DNA of 64,000 bases from Phragmites australis (Eukaryota; Streptophyta; Magnoliopsida; Poales; Poaceae), in assembly GCF_958298935.1 (NCBI RefSeq), contig NC_084924.1, forward strand, positions 16,961,819-17,025,818, written 5' to 3'. Position 1 is the stretch's first letter. Each line of letters opens with the position of its first letter. Below, in pieces: positions 1 to 12,737 of this stretch. Both the position numbers and the translations under genes were made by a program. Below the pieces are notes generated by a model, which was not told where the DNA came from, did no database searches, and worked only from the letters and a program-made list of their open reading frames with translations.

Positions 1-3000
1 CCCAAACCAACTCTCTTGCAGGTGCATGTACTTGATCGTTTCATCCACTTCCAAATGATGTCGTCCTTTTGCCTGGCAGCCAAGGCCAGCCAACAAAGCT
101 TGAGTTAGTGCTCAATCAAGACGCATTGACATCCATTTATCCTCTTTCAATTCCTAGCAATTCATAGTGGAAATCACCGCTTAAATGGCTATAATGGCAA
201 ATGAAGCCGGCTACCAGTTACTCCTTGTCATCAGCCTCATCTTCTCATACAGTTTTTGAGTTCAATACGATCTCAAATGCAAATCTTGACAATACCAAAG
301 TTTTAGATTTTGTTGAGAGCTTCGATTTGAACCTATGAAAGTCCCCTTTTGGATAATGGACCAAGGAGTTATGGCCCCTGAAATCAGTATTACACAGGAT
401 AAGTCTGAGTTCAAATAGTTTAACTTGTGGTGCATTTTTTAAAATCAAGATGGCATTTTTAGAAGTTCCAATGAATACTAAAGTTGTAGATCTTTTCGAG
501 TACTATAATTTAGACTCCAGAAATGTCCAATTTGGAGTCCAAACGATGGAGTTATCATCCTCAGAACATAGGCCTACGATTTAGCGTCGCGCAATCAGAT
601 CACAACTTGGGTCTGGGCCATGGTCGGCTTAGATCCCACCATGGCTCACCAGCCCGACATCCCTAGCACCATAAAAAGGGACCAGAACACCCTCCCCTGC
701 CCTTTTCCCACGTCCACCAAACCCTAGCCGCTACCCCCAACCTGCCAGGCACCGTTTGCCGTCGCGGACAGCCATGTCATCGCTTGTTGGCATCCGCATT
801 CCCGGCGATCCGTCCATCCAAATGACTTCATCTTTTGTCGAGATGTGACCCAGGTCGTTCCTCACCATGTCCCAAAACCGTTTGGCCAGAGGAACAAAGA
901 AGCCACTGGGATCTCCGCTGCTGTTCGCTGCCGTGCCGCTGGTGTCGTCGCCGCCGGTGTCATCGCCACTGGTGCCATCATTGTCTTTGCGAATTCTTCA
1001 TCACCGATCATCGCAGAAAGGTGAGGACCGAACGTGCCCTTGAACCAGCACGTACCCTGGATGTACCACACGCCCTCACAAAAGCGTTTGTCCATTAGAG
1101 CCTTGACGCCACCGGGATCACGATCGTTGTGCCTGCTGCCCAGTCTGGAATTCTACGCGTGTAGCGCGGGTTCAAATTGCGTTCCCCGGTGTACTAGCAC
1201 TCCAATCCATGAGTCCTTTGGCCAAGACGTGCCCCTGCTAGTCCACTACATCCCCCCAAAATCGGTTTATCCAAAGCTTCAACAGAGCCCCCGTTCTCGA
1301 CGTCGCAATCCCTGCTGCCCAATTTCGTACACATTCTGCGTACCTAGAATGTCAGCCGCGTTCCCCGACGAACCGGAGCTCCAATCATCAATCCCTTTGA
1401 CAGAGACGTGCCCTTTGGTTATCCTCAAAAATCCCTAAAAGTAGTTCGGCCAGAAGAGCACCGACGCCGATGATTTTGTGATCGCTACGCCACTGCCCCC
1501 ATGTGTGTGTGTGTTCTGCGCGTGCACCCAAAATGCATTCGCGTTCCCTATCAATCCAGGAGCCATTTGGATGCACCGACCGTGTCATGGTGTGTCCCAT
1601 CACATCTTCTATGCGGCCACATGAAGATTCCCTCGCATATGCAGCGTTGCCACCAGGAACGCGATCCTAACTTCCAACGTCGTTGCGCAATCTCGCTAAA
1701 GTTCCAACCAATCGATCACCTTCTCAGGTGAAGACCTTTCCAAACCATCACTGCAGAATCGTGTTCCAGAAAATATGAATATTTCTATTCAAACCATTTA
1801 TTGAATATCACAGCCAATCTCTGAGGACGTGCACATCTTCTTCGCTGTGTTTGTGCGCGGTCACCTCCGAACCTGGGATCGTTCGTCTCTCTTTTGCCGC
1901 TACCTCGGAGCTTCTCTGACAAGACCAACCATAAAACCGAGCTTGTCTTCTCGCATTCTACGCCCGTGCTCTCCTTGATTTGTTGAAACACCATTGTTGC
2001 CCAATGTCAACATCAGTGATCGCCGTTGTTATCGCCATCTAATCGTGCACTTCGCCGCCTTCAGCTCACCGATGTGTGTGTCCTTCTGTACCTCAGGTCA
2101 AACTGAGCCCTTCATGAGTTCATGGCTGCGATGCGACCCCGTCTGAACCATCTCCGTCAACCCCGGGACTTTTTCCTCACCGACGACATCGAGAGCCCAC
2201 AGCCGGCCGACTCCTCCATGCCAAACTCCCCTACTCTACTCTCTGATCTCGCTCTCTTGGTGAATATCCCAAATAACCCCTCTAGAGATCCTTTATTTCT
2301 ATCTTTACTTTCCTATTTATGATGTTTACACGTTAGCCTCTGCTTTCTATAGTTAATTATGTTCCAGCCCTTATTATTTAAATAGAATAATCTATTCAAA
2401 TCTTGTTCAGTGAATTTCATTCAAATCCAAGCAACACTCTATGAATTCGCCTAAATCTTGTATCCTATCCAACCATAGAGTTGATGTACTGTTCTTAGTT
2501 ATTTGTGTTTTCTCTTTTGTTGGTTGTTCCTGCGAGTGGACGACTATGTTCCAAAGCAATACGAGGATCTCCAAGAGCAACAGTTCGGAAATCGATGATA
2601 TGCAAAGTCAAGACTTCGAGATATGCCAGAACTGAGTTTATGAATATCACTGAGTAGCAGCCAGACAAGTGTCCTTGAATATCTTGCACCTATTTTAGGA
2701 CTTTTATATTAGTTGTTTATCCTTCTTGCATGCTTGTCTAATTTGGAATCCCATGATTATGGTTTACTAGATTTTGTATGATTATCCTTGTCGCCGTTGA
2801 TGAGTCATGGGAAATGAAGGGTAGATATGCTAGTTGTTGTCATGGCTAGGGTAAATGTTAATCTTGACTAATGTTTATGCAACAAGAATTGAGTATGGTA
2901 ATCTTGTAGTAACATGGTATAGGGATCCTAACTAGATGGTTGATTGAGTTGGTATTGCACGGCAGGTTTGTGGTTGTTCCTGTGTGGGATCCTAAGGACC

Positions 3001-4010
3001 GGTTCTTGGAGCATGTAACCAAGCTAAACCGCAACCATCCATAGGGCCTATATGGTTATGGCCTGGCCAATTAATTAGCCACCTCTCCGATTTTGCGAGC
3101 ACCATTGGACGGCTGAGTGGCACAAGAGGGGGCTTCTGCAGCGATGTAATCGTCTGTTAGCGGTGAAACCTCAGTGGGTGCTTGCAGGTTAGCGGGAGCT
3201 TTGTAAAGGCCTTGTAGTGATCTCCTGGCGCACACCTCGGAAGTGTGTAAGTGCTTGACCGGCACGGCAACATGGAGACTATCACCTAGTAATGCGGGTG
3301 ATGAAATCACGACCTGTGGGAAAAGATGGGCAAACTCTGCAGAGTATAAAACTGATCAATCAGCCATGCTCACAGTCAAGAGTGGCTTGGACTTCTTCTT
3401 GATTAGTTGGGATCAGGGTTCTAGTATGGATGGTCGGGTAGCTAGGTAATGGGATTACCTGGTGAGTTATGGTAGTTGGATATGGAATATCTGGTGAGTT
3501 TGGTAGTCGGATGGAATCCGATAAGCTGTTCTTCTTGTTTAAGTTGTGTTTTCACACTTAGTAAATAGGATGCCTGATTTTGGTAGTTATAGGTTAGAGT
3601 TGCTAGTGCAGTAAACTGGTGTCTAACTCTTTCTTAACTTAAGCCTCATGTCATACTTTCCTACACTTGCGGAGTACAATATGTACTCACACTTGCTGTT
3701 TCTAATAATAAATACTGCTCAGTTGGAGAAGACTACACAGAGATCAATGAAGCTGAAGACTACAATGAAGAGGGAGCATCCTAGGTCACGTTGCCCCTAG
3801 TTGATTGCCTGTGGTGTGCCCTAAAGCTTTCGTTGGAGTTTTCTCGAGTTCTTCCGCTGCTGTTCAAAACTTTGGTAATTATTTCAATAAAATTGTTTTT
3901 GTTCGATATAAAACTGTATATCACTGATAATGTCACCGCATGTATGATGAAACTGATCTTAGCATACATGTGGAATGCACTTGTTTATTCTTTGAAAAAC
4001 CAAGTGTGAC
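1..4010. repeat. LTR-retrotransposon-like non-coding DNA
   Basis: No convincing gene is present; the ORFs are short and unrelated to anything I recognise. The stretch has the look of a long grass LTR: AT-rich text up to about 600, a TATA-like CATAAAAAGG near 670 followed by a pyrimidine-rich, CCCTAGCC-containing 5'-leader-like tract, GC-rich text to about 2300, then AT-rich sequence ending near TGTGACAAT at 4005. At 479-512 it carries an AAAGTTGTAGATCT..TCGAG..TATAA module that recurs in the CACTA-like elements further on. The class (a long-LTR Gypsy element is my guess) and both boundaries are inference; no gag or pol sequence adjoins it. Confidence 0.35.
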
Positions 4011-4365
4011 AATCTCCCTCTTCCAAGCTCTGCCCTACTGCTACTCTGGCTCTAGCTGGATGTCATCGCTGTCAATCCTATAGTCCCTTGGTTTGGCCTC
4101 TAGCTAACTTGGTTTGCTCTCTTTGGCTAAACCCTACTGTCCGCCGCACAATTGATGCATACATGATGCTTGACGATGCTCCGAAATGATAGATTATACT
4201 CTGTGATACTTGATTATACTAGATGATGCTCTAAAAATACCATGGATAAGATAATATAGCTATTTCATATTTATTCATGATGAAAACCTAGCTAAGAGCA
4301 AATGGATGTCTCTATATGCTTGTTGTAATGTCTTGATTAAGATATGAAAAAAAAACTAGATGTCT

Positions 4366-4546
4366 TGTCAGGTGCGGGATAGAAAATTTCAGTTTTCCTT
4401 CAAAACTCAAGCCTTTCTCTTTTTAGACTATCTTATTTACTTGGTGGTTGCTGCAGTACAAAATCAAATATTTAGACTATCTTATTGCATAAGAGCAGCC
4501 AGCTTTCTTTACTCAAAATATTCAGGCTAATTGTGTTGAGCTCAAG
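4366..4546 (+). repeat. 181-bp direct repeat, copy 1
   Basis: Begins TGTCAGGTGCGGGATAG and ends CTCAAG. It matches 4874-5054 at a constant offset of 508 with no indel and about a dozen or fewer substitutions. It contains the internal motif TTAGACTATCTTATT twice, 72 bp apart. Confidence 0.85.
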
Positions 4547-4873
4547 TAGTAGAAAATTTGGCCCACCTCTAGAGCTTAGTGGATGCTGTGATCTCCCACT
4601 CTCCTTGCCAACTTATTTCTTCTTCACTTTACAGAATTCTGTAAAAAGAAAAGAAAAAAAAAAGAAAAGGAGTGACCTAAAAAATTCAAATGTTGCCTTT
4701 TGCTACGCTGCAAACAAGAACATGAACGATCAGGATTTTTCTTTAATTATGAAATGTATGGGTTTTTTGGCATCAAAATATTTGTTTCTTGCTAGAAAGC
4801 AGTATGCCAGTGAAGGCTTGTATTTAGTAAAAATAAAGGTTCAAAATCAGAGAGAGAGAGAACCATCTGTTCA

Positions 4874-5054
4874 TGTCAGGTGCATGATAGAAAATTTCAG
4901 TTTTCCTTCAAAACTCAAGCCTTTCTCTTTTTAGGATATCTTATTTACTTGGTGGTTGCTACAGTACAAAATCAAATATTTAGACTATCTTATTGCATAA
5001 GAGCAGCCAGCTTTCTTAAATCAAAATATGGAGGCTAATTGTGTTGGGCTCAAG
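4874..5054 (+). repeat. 181-bp direct repeat, copy 2
   Basis: Second copy of the repeat at 4366-4546, in the same orientation. The 327 bp between the copies contain a purine-rich AAAAGAAAAG tract and no gene. The pair may be the footprint of a local tandem duplication of a 508-bp unit, or two copies of a small dispersed repeat. Confidence 0.85.
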
Positions 5055-7025
5055 GATCAAAGTCTAGAAAAATCCAGCTAAGGTAGCTATTGGATTCCTT
5101 GAAAATTTTCCCTGACATACGCATGGAATGCATCACTGCATTTCCACATCATTAAGATGTTGGCTGTCTGTTTCCATAACAATTTATTTTTTTGACAAAT
5201 GGATGTCCTCATGTGATTGTGAATCAGTCAAGCAGCCTTTAATCAGAGCTGAAAACAAACAAAGTTTGATTACTGTATTCCAAATCAAAATCTGCATAAG
5301 TCTGAAATTAGCTCAAGTTTAACATGTTATGCCCTACATGAATTTAGATGGCAAAAGAAAAAAAATAGCTGCAAAATAAAAGAGAGGATCCTATATGAGA
5401 GGCAGATGGCAGCATCTAGATACCGTGTCAAATCAGTAAATCGAAACAAATAGGTGATCATCATCGGTATAAAAAAATGAAAGTTGATTGGCACCTACCG
5501 TAATATGGCAAAAACCAAATCCGCGACGTATGAATGCTCGTAGTAACGTCTACCTTTAGCCTACCCAATGGAATCCGCACCAGCACATCCGCGAAACACA
5601 TGGCACGCACACGACCTCCATCTCACACCTTAGCTGCATAATTCCAGATTGCATAGTGGTCAATAACTTATTTAACCATATTATTATATAAGTAAATAAT
5701 AAAAGAAGATAACTATTTATCATACATACGACTACAAAGTTCGATTGAGATGGTTATTACAAATGCACCTTGTATGTCTTTTCACTATCCCAATTGAGCT
5801 TGCAGTCATATATAATTATCTCTATAATCTGATACGGTATAGTCTTAGTGAATATCTTATACAAGTCGTTCAAGTATTATATTTTGGCATTTTGAGGTAT
5901 AGTCTTAGTGAATATCTTATTTTATTTTAACTTGAACTGTCCATTTTTGTCCCACAAGTATTGTATTTTGGCATTATGAGGTATTGCCTACATTTGCAAT
6001 ATTAGCTTAGCTTGGTCTAATTTCTAGGTCAGCTGTGTTGGCACCCATTTTTATCTTGTTGCACGATAGCAGAAGGTCCTCTATTGTGGTTAATGATTAC
6101 TACTTTGCATTCATTTTTGCATATTTTTTGAAATCTAGAACTGCTATGACATGGTATGTTGTTCATCGTGGTCGGTAAAGTGGAGTGTTCTTCTATTGGG
6201 AGACATGCCACGCACAAGTTATGGATTCAAAGGAGCATGTTATAAAGGATACAAGTTCAAACATGAAGTTATTGCGGTATACAACAGTCAAGTCATCGAA
6301 GCCGAGCAAAAATTGGCTAACTTTAAAATAAGGAGAAGAAGTGTGATTTCACGTGTAAAGATGTCGTAATCCTAATTCTTGTTGTAATTATCACTATTTT
6401 GCTATGTAAGATGATGTAACTTTTAAGATCAATGTGTCATTTGTCAGTACCTTTATGCCTAATTGTGTCTTTTTTTGCTATGTAAGATATGATTTTTTGG
6501 TTAAATGTCGCCATAAAATGTACTCAATTATAATATTATATATGTATGTATTCTATCTTTTGACAATTTCTCTCCCTCCCTCGTTGGCTCTATCTCTATC
6601 TCCTTCCTTTCTTAGCTCCCCATCTATGGAATACTCATTTGCTTATCATCATTGTATGCAAAACTCTCAGGAAGGGATGGCACCACCAACCGCCGATCTG
6701 GCCTAGGTCCTAGAAGGAGATGTGCCACCATCAACATTGAAGAAGGTAGCCCAAGTAACTACCTCAATTTGGACCAAACAGACCCTTGTGGAGGCACTGA
6801 GGTAATTCAAAAGTACATGAATGCATATGTTGTACATATCATCGTATAGGTTCTCAAAACTTTTTTCGCTTATGTGTAGATGTCTGATGCTCTGGAGGGT
6901 CATGACAATGAGCGATCCTAGGAGTGGCATCATGTTCGAGGTCTCTTGAAGTTCCTATAGGATGATTTGTTATCACAGAGGTCTCAACAGCAGGGGAGCC
7001 AACTGCACTAGAGAAAGTTCTGGGG

Positions 7026-7860
7026 TTGTACAAATCAGTTCGTGGGATAGCTGTTAAGGATCATGTTCTCATTAGCTACAGATTGTGGATTGACGAACGA
7101 GGTGATCTACACGTGGTTCCTGATTCAATCAAGAACGATATCTTGTGGCCCAACATGTTACAGAAGTTCGAGTTCCCTGGAGAGACAGATATGGAAGTAG
7201 TTAAGCGTAAGGCGCTAATGATCATGAGCCTTTTATTTAAGAATTGAAAGGGCATACTGCACAAAACCTATGTGTAAAAAGGTACAACGCCAGATTTCAG
7301 CAAATGGTTGCAACTGGAAGATCATTAGTAAACCTTTGTGGAGTACAAGTTATCGAAAAAAGCACAGAAGTTGAGTGATGTGAACAAAGCAAACTCGAAG
7401 AAGAACTTTTACCCCCACAAAGTCGGCAGTCGTGGGTATGTGAGGAAAGAACGGCAATGGTAATGAGAGCTAGGTGAACTTTGAGAGAGAGGTGTCACAC
7501 CTGAGACAGAGGGCTAGAGTGACCGATCGAGATGCTTCATTTGTGGGAGGGTTGCTTCTTACTCGGCTGATGGAAGCTTATGCTTTATAACTTCTAAAGA
7601 CTATGAAGTGATACAAACTCTTGCAGAAAGGCTTACAGATGTCCACACGTAGTTTGCACAAGGCTCTTTCAAGCTAGATAGGAATAGGGATGAGCCCACC
7701 TTAGCACTGGGAAACAAGGAGCACGGTGGTTGCACATGAGGCATTGATATGATGGGTTGGAAATATGGATTCACAGTCATCATCAACAGTTTCAAGAGTC
7801 TAAAGAGATCCCAAGTAGAGCAAGATGCAGAATGAGAGGCAAAATGAGCTAGGATGATAA
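7026..7860 (+). pseudogene. CACTA Transposase_24-type ORF remnant
   Basis: In the frame of 7026 the text reads through KSVRGIAVKDHVLISYRLW, then GILHKTY, then FVEYKLSKKAQKLSDVN and FYPHKVGSRGYVRKERQW. This is the conserved core of the plant Ptta/En/Spm transposase family (Pfam Transposase_24; the FVxYK..PHxxGSxGY pattern is typical). Stops interrupt it at 7245 (TGA where a Trp is expected), 7275, 7326 and 7329. A further conserved-looking block, EHGGCTRGIDMMGWKYGF, follows near 7720. The protein would bind element ends in an active transposon; this copy is certainly dead. Family assignment is from memory of the motif, not a search. Confidence 0.7.
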
Positions 7861-8403
7861 ACATGCTTGAACTTGTGCTACAATGTGAGCGGGAACAGAT
7901 AGGCAAAAAAAAAAAAAAAGCCAAGTAGTACAGGAAGCCATCAAGCGTGAACGAGACACCATTGGGAGCAAACAGGAACATCCGACAACGTCTCCTAATG
8001 TTGTGCGCCTTAGTCCTGGTGGTCGTCGGAGTAGCTGAGCGTTCATGGGAGTTACGGGTGCTGACTCGATCACTTATCCTATGAACCACGTCACAATATA
8101 GACACCGTGTGAACTACACATTGATGCTAAGAACATTACCATCAAGGTGGTTTCCGCCGTGGCTTATCCCCATGGTGCCCATGAACTTTTGCATGGACAT
8201 CCGATACCGGAGTACTATGTTGTGGTCAAAGTAGACGAGGTAGTTGATTATTACCATCATGTTTAGGTGGACTACCCGTAGAGGAGGAGGTGAATACTAT
8301 AGGAGAGAACAAGCACACATTCATCGTATGAGAGAAGGCCTGCATAGAGTTTCCTCCAGCAACAACTCCTGAGAATCTCTACTCTCCACTACACCCTAGG
8401 TCG

Positions 8404-9955
8404 TTGTCACCTTGTAGATCTCCCTCTCCTCAGTCATCTCCTAGAAGAAGTCCACCTCCTCATCCATCGTGTCAAAGAAGTCTAATGCTCAAGAAGGCAA
8501 CACCACCAAGAAGCCAGCCGTCATGTCGGAAAACACGATTAGGTTCCGCAACATCCAAGAATACAGCGTCATCTAAGAAGTCGGTGCTATCTAAGAAGTT
8601 GGCGCAACCCAAAGATGTCTATTTACTTAATCCTCAAGAAACCAAAAATATTGTGGACACTAGTGTAATGACTTATTTCCATCCTTCATCACCACCACCG
8701 AAGCCTGTTCTTGCTGAAGATAGTACGAAATTCTTCATGAATATAGCCAAAGTTAAACAGATGGGAGCGGCTTCAAGTAAGCTATCAATTGACTATGAAT
8801 GCATCAGTAAGAAGCAGGCCATGAGCAAATTAGATCCAATCCTTAAGGATGCTCCAAGCATTGGGGACTTCCTAGCTACTTCTAGATTAACAGTAGAGGA
8901 ACTAGCACAGCTTGTTGCGGTAGCGAAAATCCCAAAGTTGCATGTTACATGGCCGTTTGAGTTGGGCAAACCTTTGGTCAAACCAGATATAGAAAGAAAC
9001 CTTATAACTCAAATGCATCGATTACATCTGTGGTACTTGGAGCAGTTCGGGCAAGGTTTTAAGGTGTTCCTTATAAGATATAGAGATGAATATTTTCTCA
9101 ACGGGGATGACTACTTCTAGGTGAAATTCGAGTACTTGTATGAAATGTACAAGGAATATGCCATCGACATGGCTATAGTCAAAGTGTGGACTCTGTAAGT
9201 GTCTTATGCATACAATTCATATTACATGATTTTGTACCTTCAAATCAGCTGACTAACTTCTCTCTTTCGTAGAATGGAGATCCGCAGGCTTTTCAACGAG
9301 AAACTTGTAAGGGAGAGTCCAGACTTCACCGAGAACTACTTATTGAAGTGTCTGCTTCACCACCAACACAAGAAATTTGTCCTCTTATCCTACAGCTTTG
9401 AGTACGTGTTTGCGTGCCAGGGCATTCTCCATTTATGGTTAACTCGATTCTATTACTAATTTTCTATGTTGATATATTCCTGCAGTTTTCCTTGGATGCT
9501 TCTTGTCATCCACCCAGACTTAAGTAAGATCATTATCTTGGACTCACAAAAGAGAGATAAAAGGACTTATCAAGATCTCATCGACATGCTAAACAAGTAA
9601 ACTATCATGTAATCTTCTTTCGATTATATCTAAATTTAATTGGTATTCATATTCATGTACAGGGCGTACACAAGATACTACAATAAGAGTGTTATCTACC
9701 GTCCACACTGCAAGTAGTATGATGTAAAAACCGACTTTTTGATACGCAAAAAATATTCATGTCTTGCATTTCCTATTAATAAAAAAGTTCCATTCATTCC
9801 ACTAACGAATCCTTCTCTCTTGAAATGTATGATGTAGCCACCCGACAACAATCTATGTGGGTTCTATGTTATTACTTTCATGTACGCATTCAGTGGAAAC
9901 AGAGATGTTGTCATATTTAATGATGTTGAGATATGAAACTACATATCGATGTCTT
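8404..9955 (+). pseudogene. CACTA-borne Ulp1-like (C48) cysteine protease remnant
   Basis: The first exon (8404-9120) encodes a Ser/Pro/Lys-rich N-terminus and then the domain that precedes the protease in grass CACTA proteins (LKDAPSIGDFLATSRLT). A TAG at 9118 interrupts it where a Trp is expected, and the frame continues to a GTAAGT donor at 9197. Later exons near 9273-9406, 9486-9597 and 9838-9930 carry the protease core: FPWMLLVIHP, IILDS and PPDNNLCGFYV. The last contains the candidate catalytic Cys (TGT at 9856). In the family the first motif is usually HW; here the His position reads Pro (CCT), so the catalytic His appears lost. Further stops lie after 9715. In active relatives the enzyme would be a SUMO-type protease of unknown use to the element. 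Confidence 0.72.
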
Positions 9956-10763
9956 CTTTTTAATTTCTATATGTGTTCAAGGACTAATTATTTCGATTCT
10001 TCAAATGCATCGCTTCAAACAACGCACAAGTACGATACTCCTTGAAAAAATACATGCCATTTAAGAACATATCACCGGGCTCTTCATCGAACATGTTATC
10101 AATCTAAACGGTGAGTTTCGTGAACCGATTATGTCATCGACATGTAAGAGACCTTTAGACGACACCATATCTTCTAGTACAGAGTATGCGATAAGAAGAA
10201 AGTCTACCAAGAGGCTTGACAACGTATATATAGTTAAACCAGATTAAGTAGCTTTATTTGCATATTGATAAATGACATTAATTACTATATATTAATGAAG
10301 GACATGAATTACTATATATTTATGAATATATATTTATTATAAATTTACATTAAATTTGTCTCATGGACCGACAATGATAACCCTGATATCACTGTCGGCT
10401 GCTCGGCCATTTATAGCCAAAGCTGTCACTAAAAAGATACAAAAAGTTGCCTGGAGGAAGGGCGCAAGGTCGATAACTTCTCTCTTAGCAGTGCTTTGAA
10501 CTCCACAGCAGATCTTCCAAGCACAGCTAGACAGGACACTATTAGGTCAGCTTTAATGGCCGGTTAAAAAGTTGTCACCATTTGTTTTGGTATTTTGATA
10601 AAATATTATATCTTTTTAGTGACACATGGAACTATATGTATTAATGATATATAGGTCATGACGATAACCCCTTTACTATCGGTTTCTCAGGCTGACAGTG
10701 ATAGTCCCTGATTATCATTGTCCGTTTCCCACTATCGGCTTCAAAAACAGTAATAAAGGGGGT

Positions 10764-10776
10764 TTCTGTAGTAGTG
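10764..10776 (-). repeat. CACTA 3' terminal inverted repeat
   Basis: On the minus strand the sequence reads CACTACTACAGAAAC. It marks the right end of the decayed CACTA element. The next three bases are CAA, the expected site of a 3-bp target duplication, but the partner end is missing. Confidence 0.75.
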
Positions 10777-10874
10777 CAACTTATGAATTTTCTATTACCT
10801 GGATGTTTTACAAATGCGATTTTGTTTATTATTTAGATGTTTTGCAAATGCAAATTGTGGGCTATGTGAGAACT

Positions 10875-12431
10875 CACTACTACAAAAAGTATTTCTAGAG
10901 GCAGGTGATAACCTATTTTCACAGGTATTTAGTGTATCCACATGTGATCAAAGGTCTGTGGAAATGGACAATTTTTATAGGAGCAAAAGAGACCGTCTAT
11001 ATAAACCTATTACCATAGGTAGTTCGCTTAAAGAACCACCTGTGAAAATAGGTTTCCACAAGTGGTTTGTTTAACCGGATCTCATATGGAAACCGATTTT
11101 CACAGGCGGTTCCTTAAGCGCACCATATGTGATAATCGGTCCTTGAATTGATATTTTTTGACCCAAAAAAGTGATTTTTTTAACCGACCAGGTACCCCTA
11201 CAGCCACGATGTCGCAAGCCACAAGTCACGTGTTTTTTCATGCGAAATACGCACACGTGCAGTTCTTAGCACTCGAACTCGAAACCCTCCTTACCATACC
11301 ACCACAGAACTACTACTAATGATAATAGCATATGCATTCCTTTTGATATCTTTTATTTGAAACTTCAAACATTATTTGGGCATCTAAATGGCTGCAAAAA
11401 AAGAGTTTTTAACTACAAAGTTGTGGATCTCGTCGAGGGCTATAATTTTCATATAAAATTTATCCTCTTCCAAGTTCGTATGAAAAAGTTATGAATTTTT
11501 AAGATATATTGTGATCCAATACTATCTTAACTGCCTGTAGAAATGAAGGGCAATATTCAGAGACAGTTCATATAAGAAATCGCCTCTAAAAATAGATGAT
11601 AACATATCTTAGAAAACTCATATTTTTCTTCATACAAATTCGGATGGGGACAAACTTTATGAAAATTCTAGCTCTCGATGAGATCTACAACTTTGTAGTT
11701 AATTTTGTTTTTCATTTGAAGTCATTTAGATGTCAGAATAATAGTTTGAAATTTTAGATATAAGACATCGATCAAAAGGAGTATATATATTATTGTTATC
11801 ACTAGTACTTCTGTAAGCTAAGTCTTGTTGTTGATGGTGAGAGTCTTTTATCTTCTTGTTGTTGATGTTGGAGATATTGGAGTTGGCAGTATTCTCTTTT
11901 TTTCTTTGTTCTTGAGTTTACTTGCATTAATAGGACTTACGGTAACAATAATATGTGAAATTTATCTGTGAAACTTCAACTGATTATTTGGACACCTAAA
12001 TGACTTTAAATAAAAAAGTTTTCAAATACAAAGTTGTAGATCTCGTCGAGGGTTATAATTTTCATATAAAGTTGGTCCCTATCGAAATTGGCATAACAAG
12101 TTATGATAAATTTTAAGATAACCTATCATCTATTTTCAGTGGCGGTTCCTTATGTGAACCTCCTCTGAAAATATCTCTCCATTTCTATAGACGGTTCGCA
12201 TAAGAAACTACCTCTAAAAATGATCAATAACAGGTGGTTCTTTATATTAACCACCTATGTTGATTATTCTATTTTCGGAGGCGGTTCACATAAGGAACCG
12301 TCTGTGAAAATTACCTTTACATAGGTGGCTTCTTATGTCATTCGTCTCTGAAAATCACTCAAGTCGTTTGTCATATGACCCGTCTATAGAAAGACACACT
12401 AGATATTTAAAAAATAATTTTTATAGTAGTG
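10875..12431. mobile_element. Non-autonomous CACTA element, 1557 bp, complete
   Basis: The left end is CACTACTACAAAAAG at 10875. The right end is TTTTTATAGTAGTG at 12431, the inverse of CACTACTATAAAAA. Both sides are flanked by the trinucleotide ACT (10872-10874 and 12432-12434), the 3-bp target duplication typical of CACTA elements. Subterminal regions hold many copies, in both orientations, of a motif like GGCGGTTC.TAAG.AACC..CTGTGAAAAT. There is no coding capacity. The middle contains three copies of the AAAGTTGTAGATCTCGTCGAG module (11414, inverted at 11652-11700, and 12027). The element sits 98 bp beyond the end of the larger CACTA. Confidence 0.88.
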
Positions 12432-12737
12432 ACTTGTTATTTTCCTTTTTGCTACCTATAAGTAATCTGCGTGCTGTTGTTATGTGCTGTTATTTTCGTT
12501 TTTGCTACCTGTCAGTAAATGTGCTTGGCCTGAAGACCAGAGAGCTCCAACTCAATTCCTAGAAAATCTATTGGACTGCAGCAAAAAATGCTAGCTACTA
12601 CTTTCACATTTCTCATAATATAAAACAGAAGTGATATATCTTCTCCTTGGTTCTTCTCACAATATAAAATGATGCTTGTTCCATGTTTTTGTATGTTCTT
12701 TAGCTCATTTAGTTTAGTGAGAAGGTAGAGTACACCA

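Larger units (their letters stand above)
4011..6640. other. Gene-free repetitive stretch
   Basis: No gene can be supported here. It contains the 181-bp direct repeat pair described separately and a second short duplication: GTATAGTCTTAGTGAATATC occurs near 5838 and 5897, and CAAGTATT.TATTTTGGCATT occurs near 5872 and 5956. The rest is AT-rich. The 5' end of the CACTA element that follows may lie in this stretch, but I could not find a CACTACTAC terminus. Confidence 0.5.
6640..10776 (+). mobile_element. Decayed autonomous CACTA (En/Spm) element
   Basis: The 3' terminus is visible: the plus strand ends TTTCTGTAGTAGTG at 10776, the inverse of the canonical CACTACTACAGAAA CACTA end. The preceding 390 bp hold repeated short subterminal motifs (TGATAACCC, CACTGTCGG, ACTATCGG). 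Inside are a Transposase_24-type coding remnant and a separate Ulp1-like protease remnant, the usual companions in grass CACTA elements. I found no Transposase_21 (TnpD-type) domain. The 5' end was not found, so the start given is only where coding remnants become recognisable. All reading frames are broken. Confidence 0.75.
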
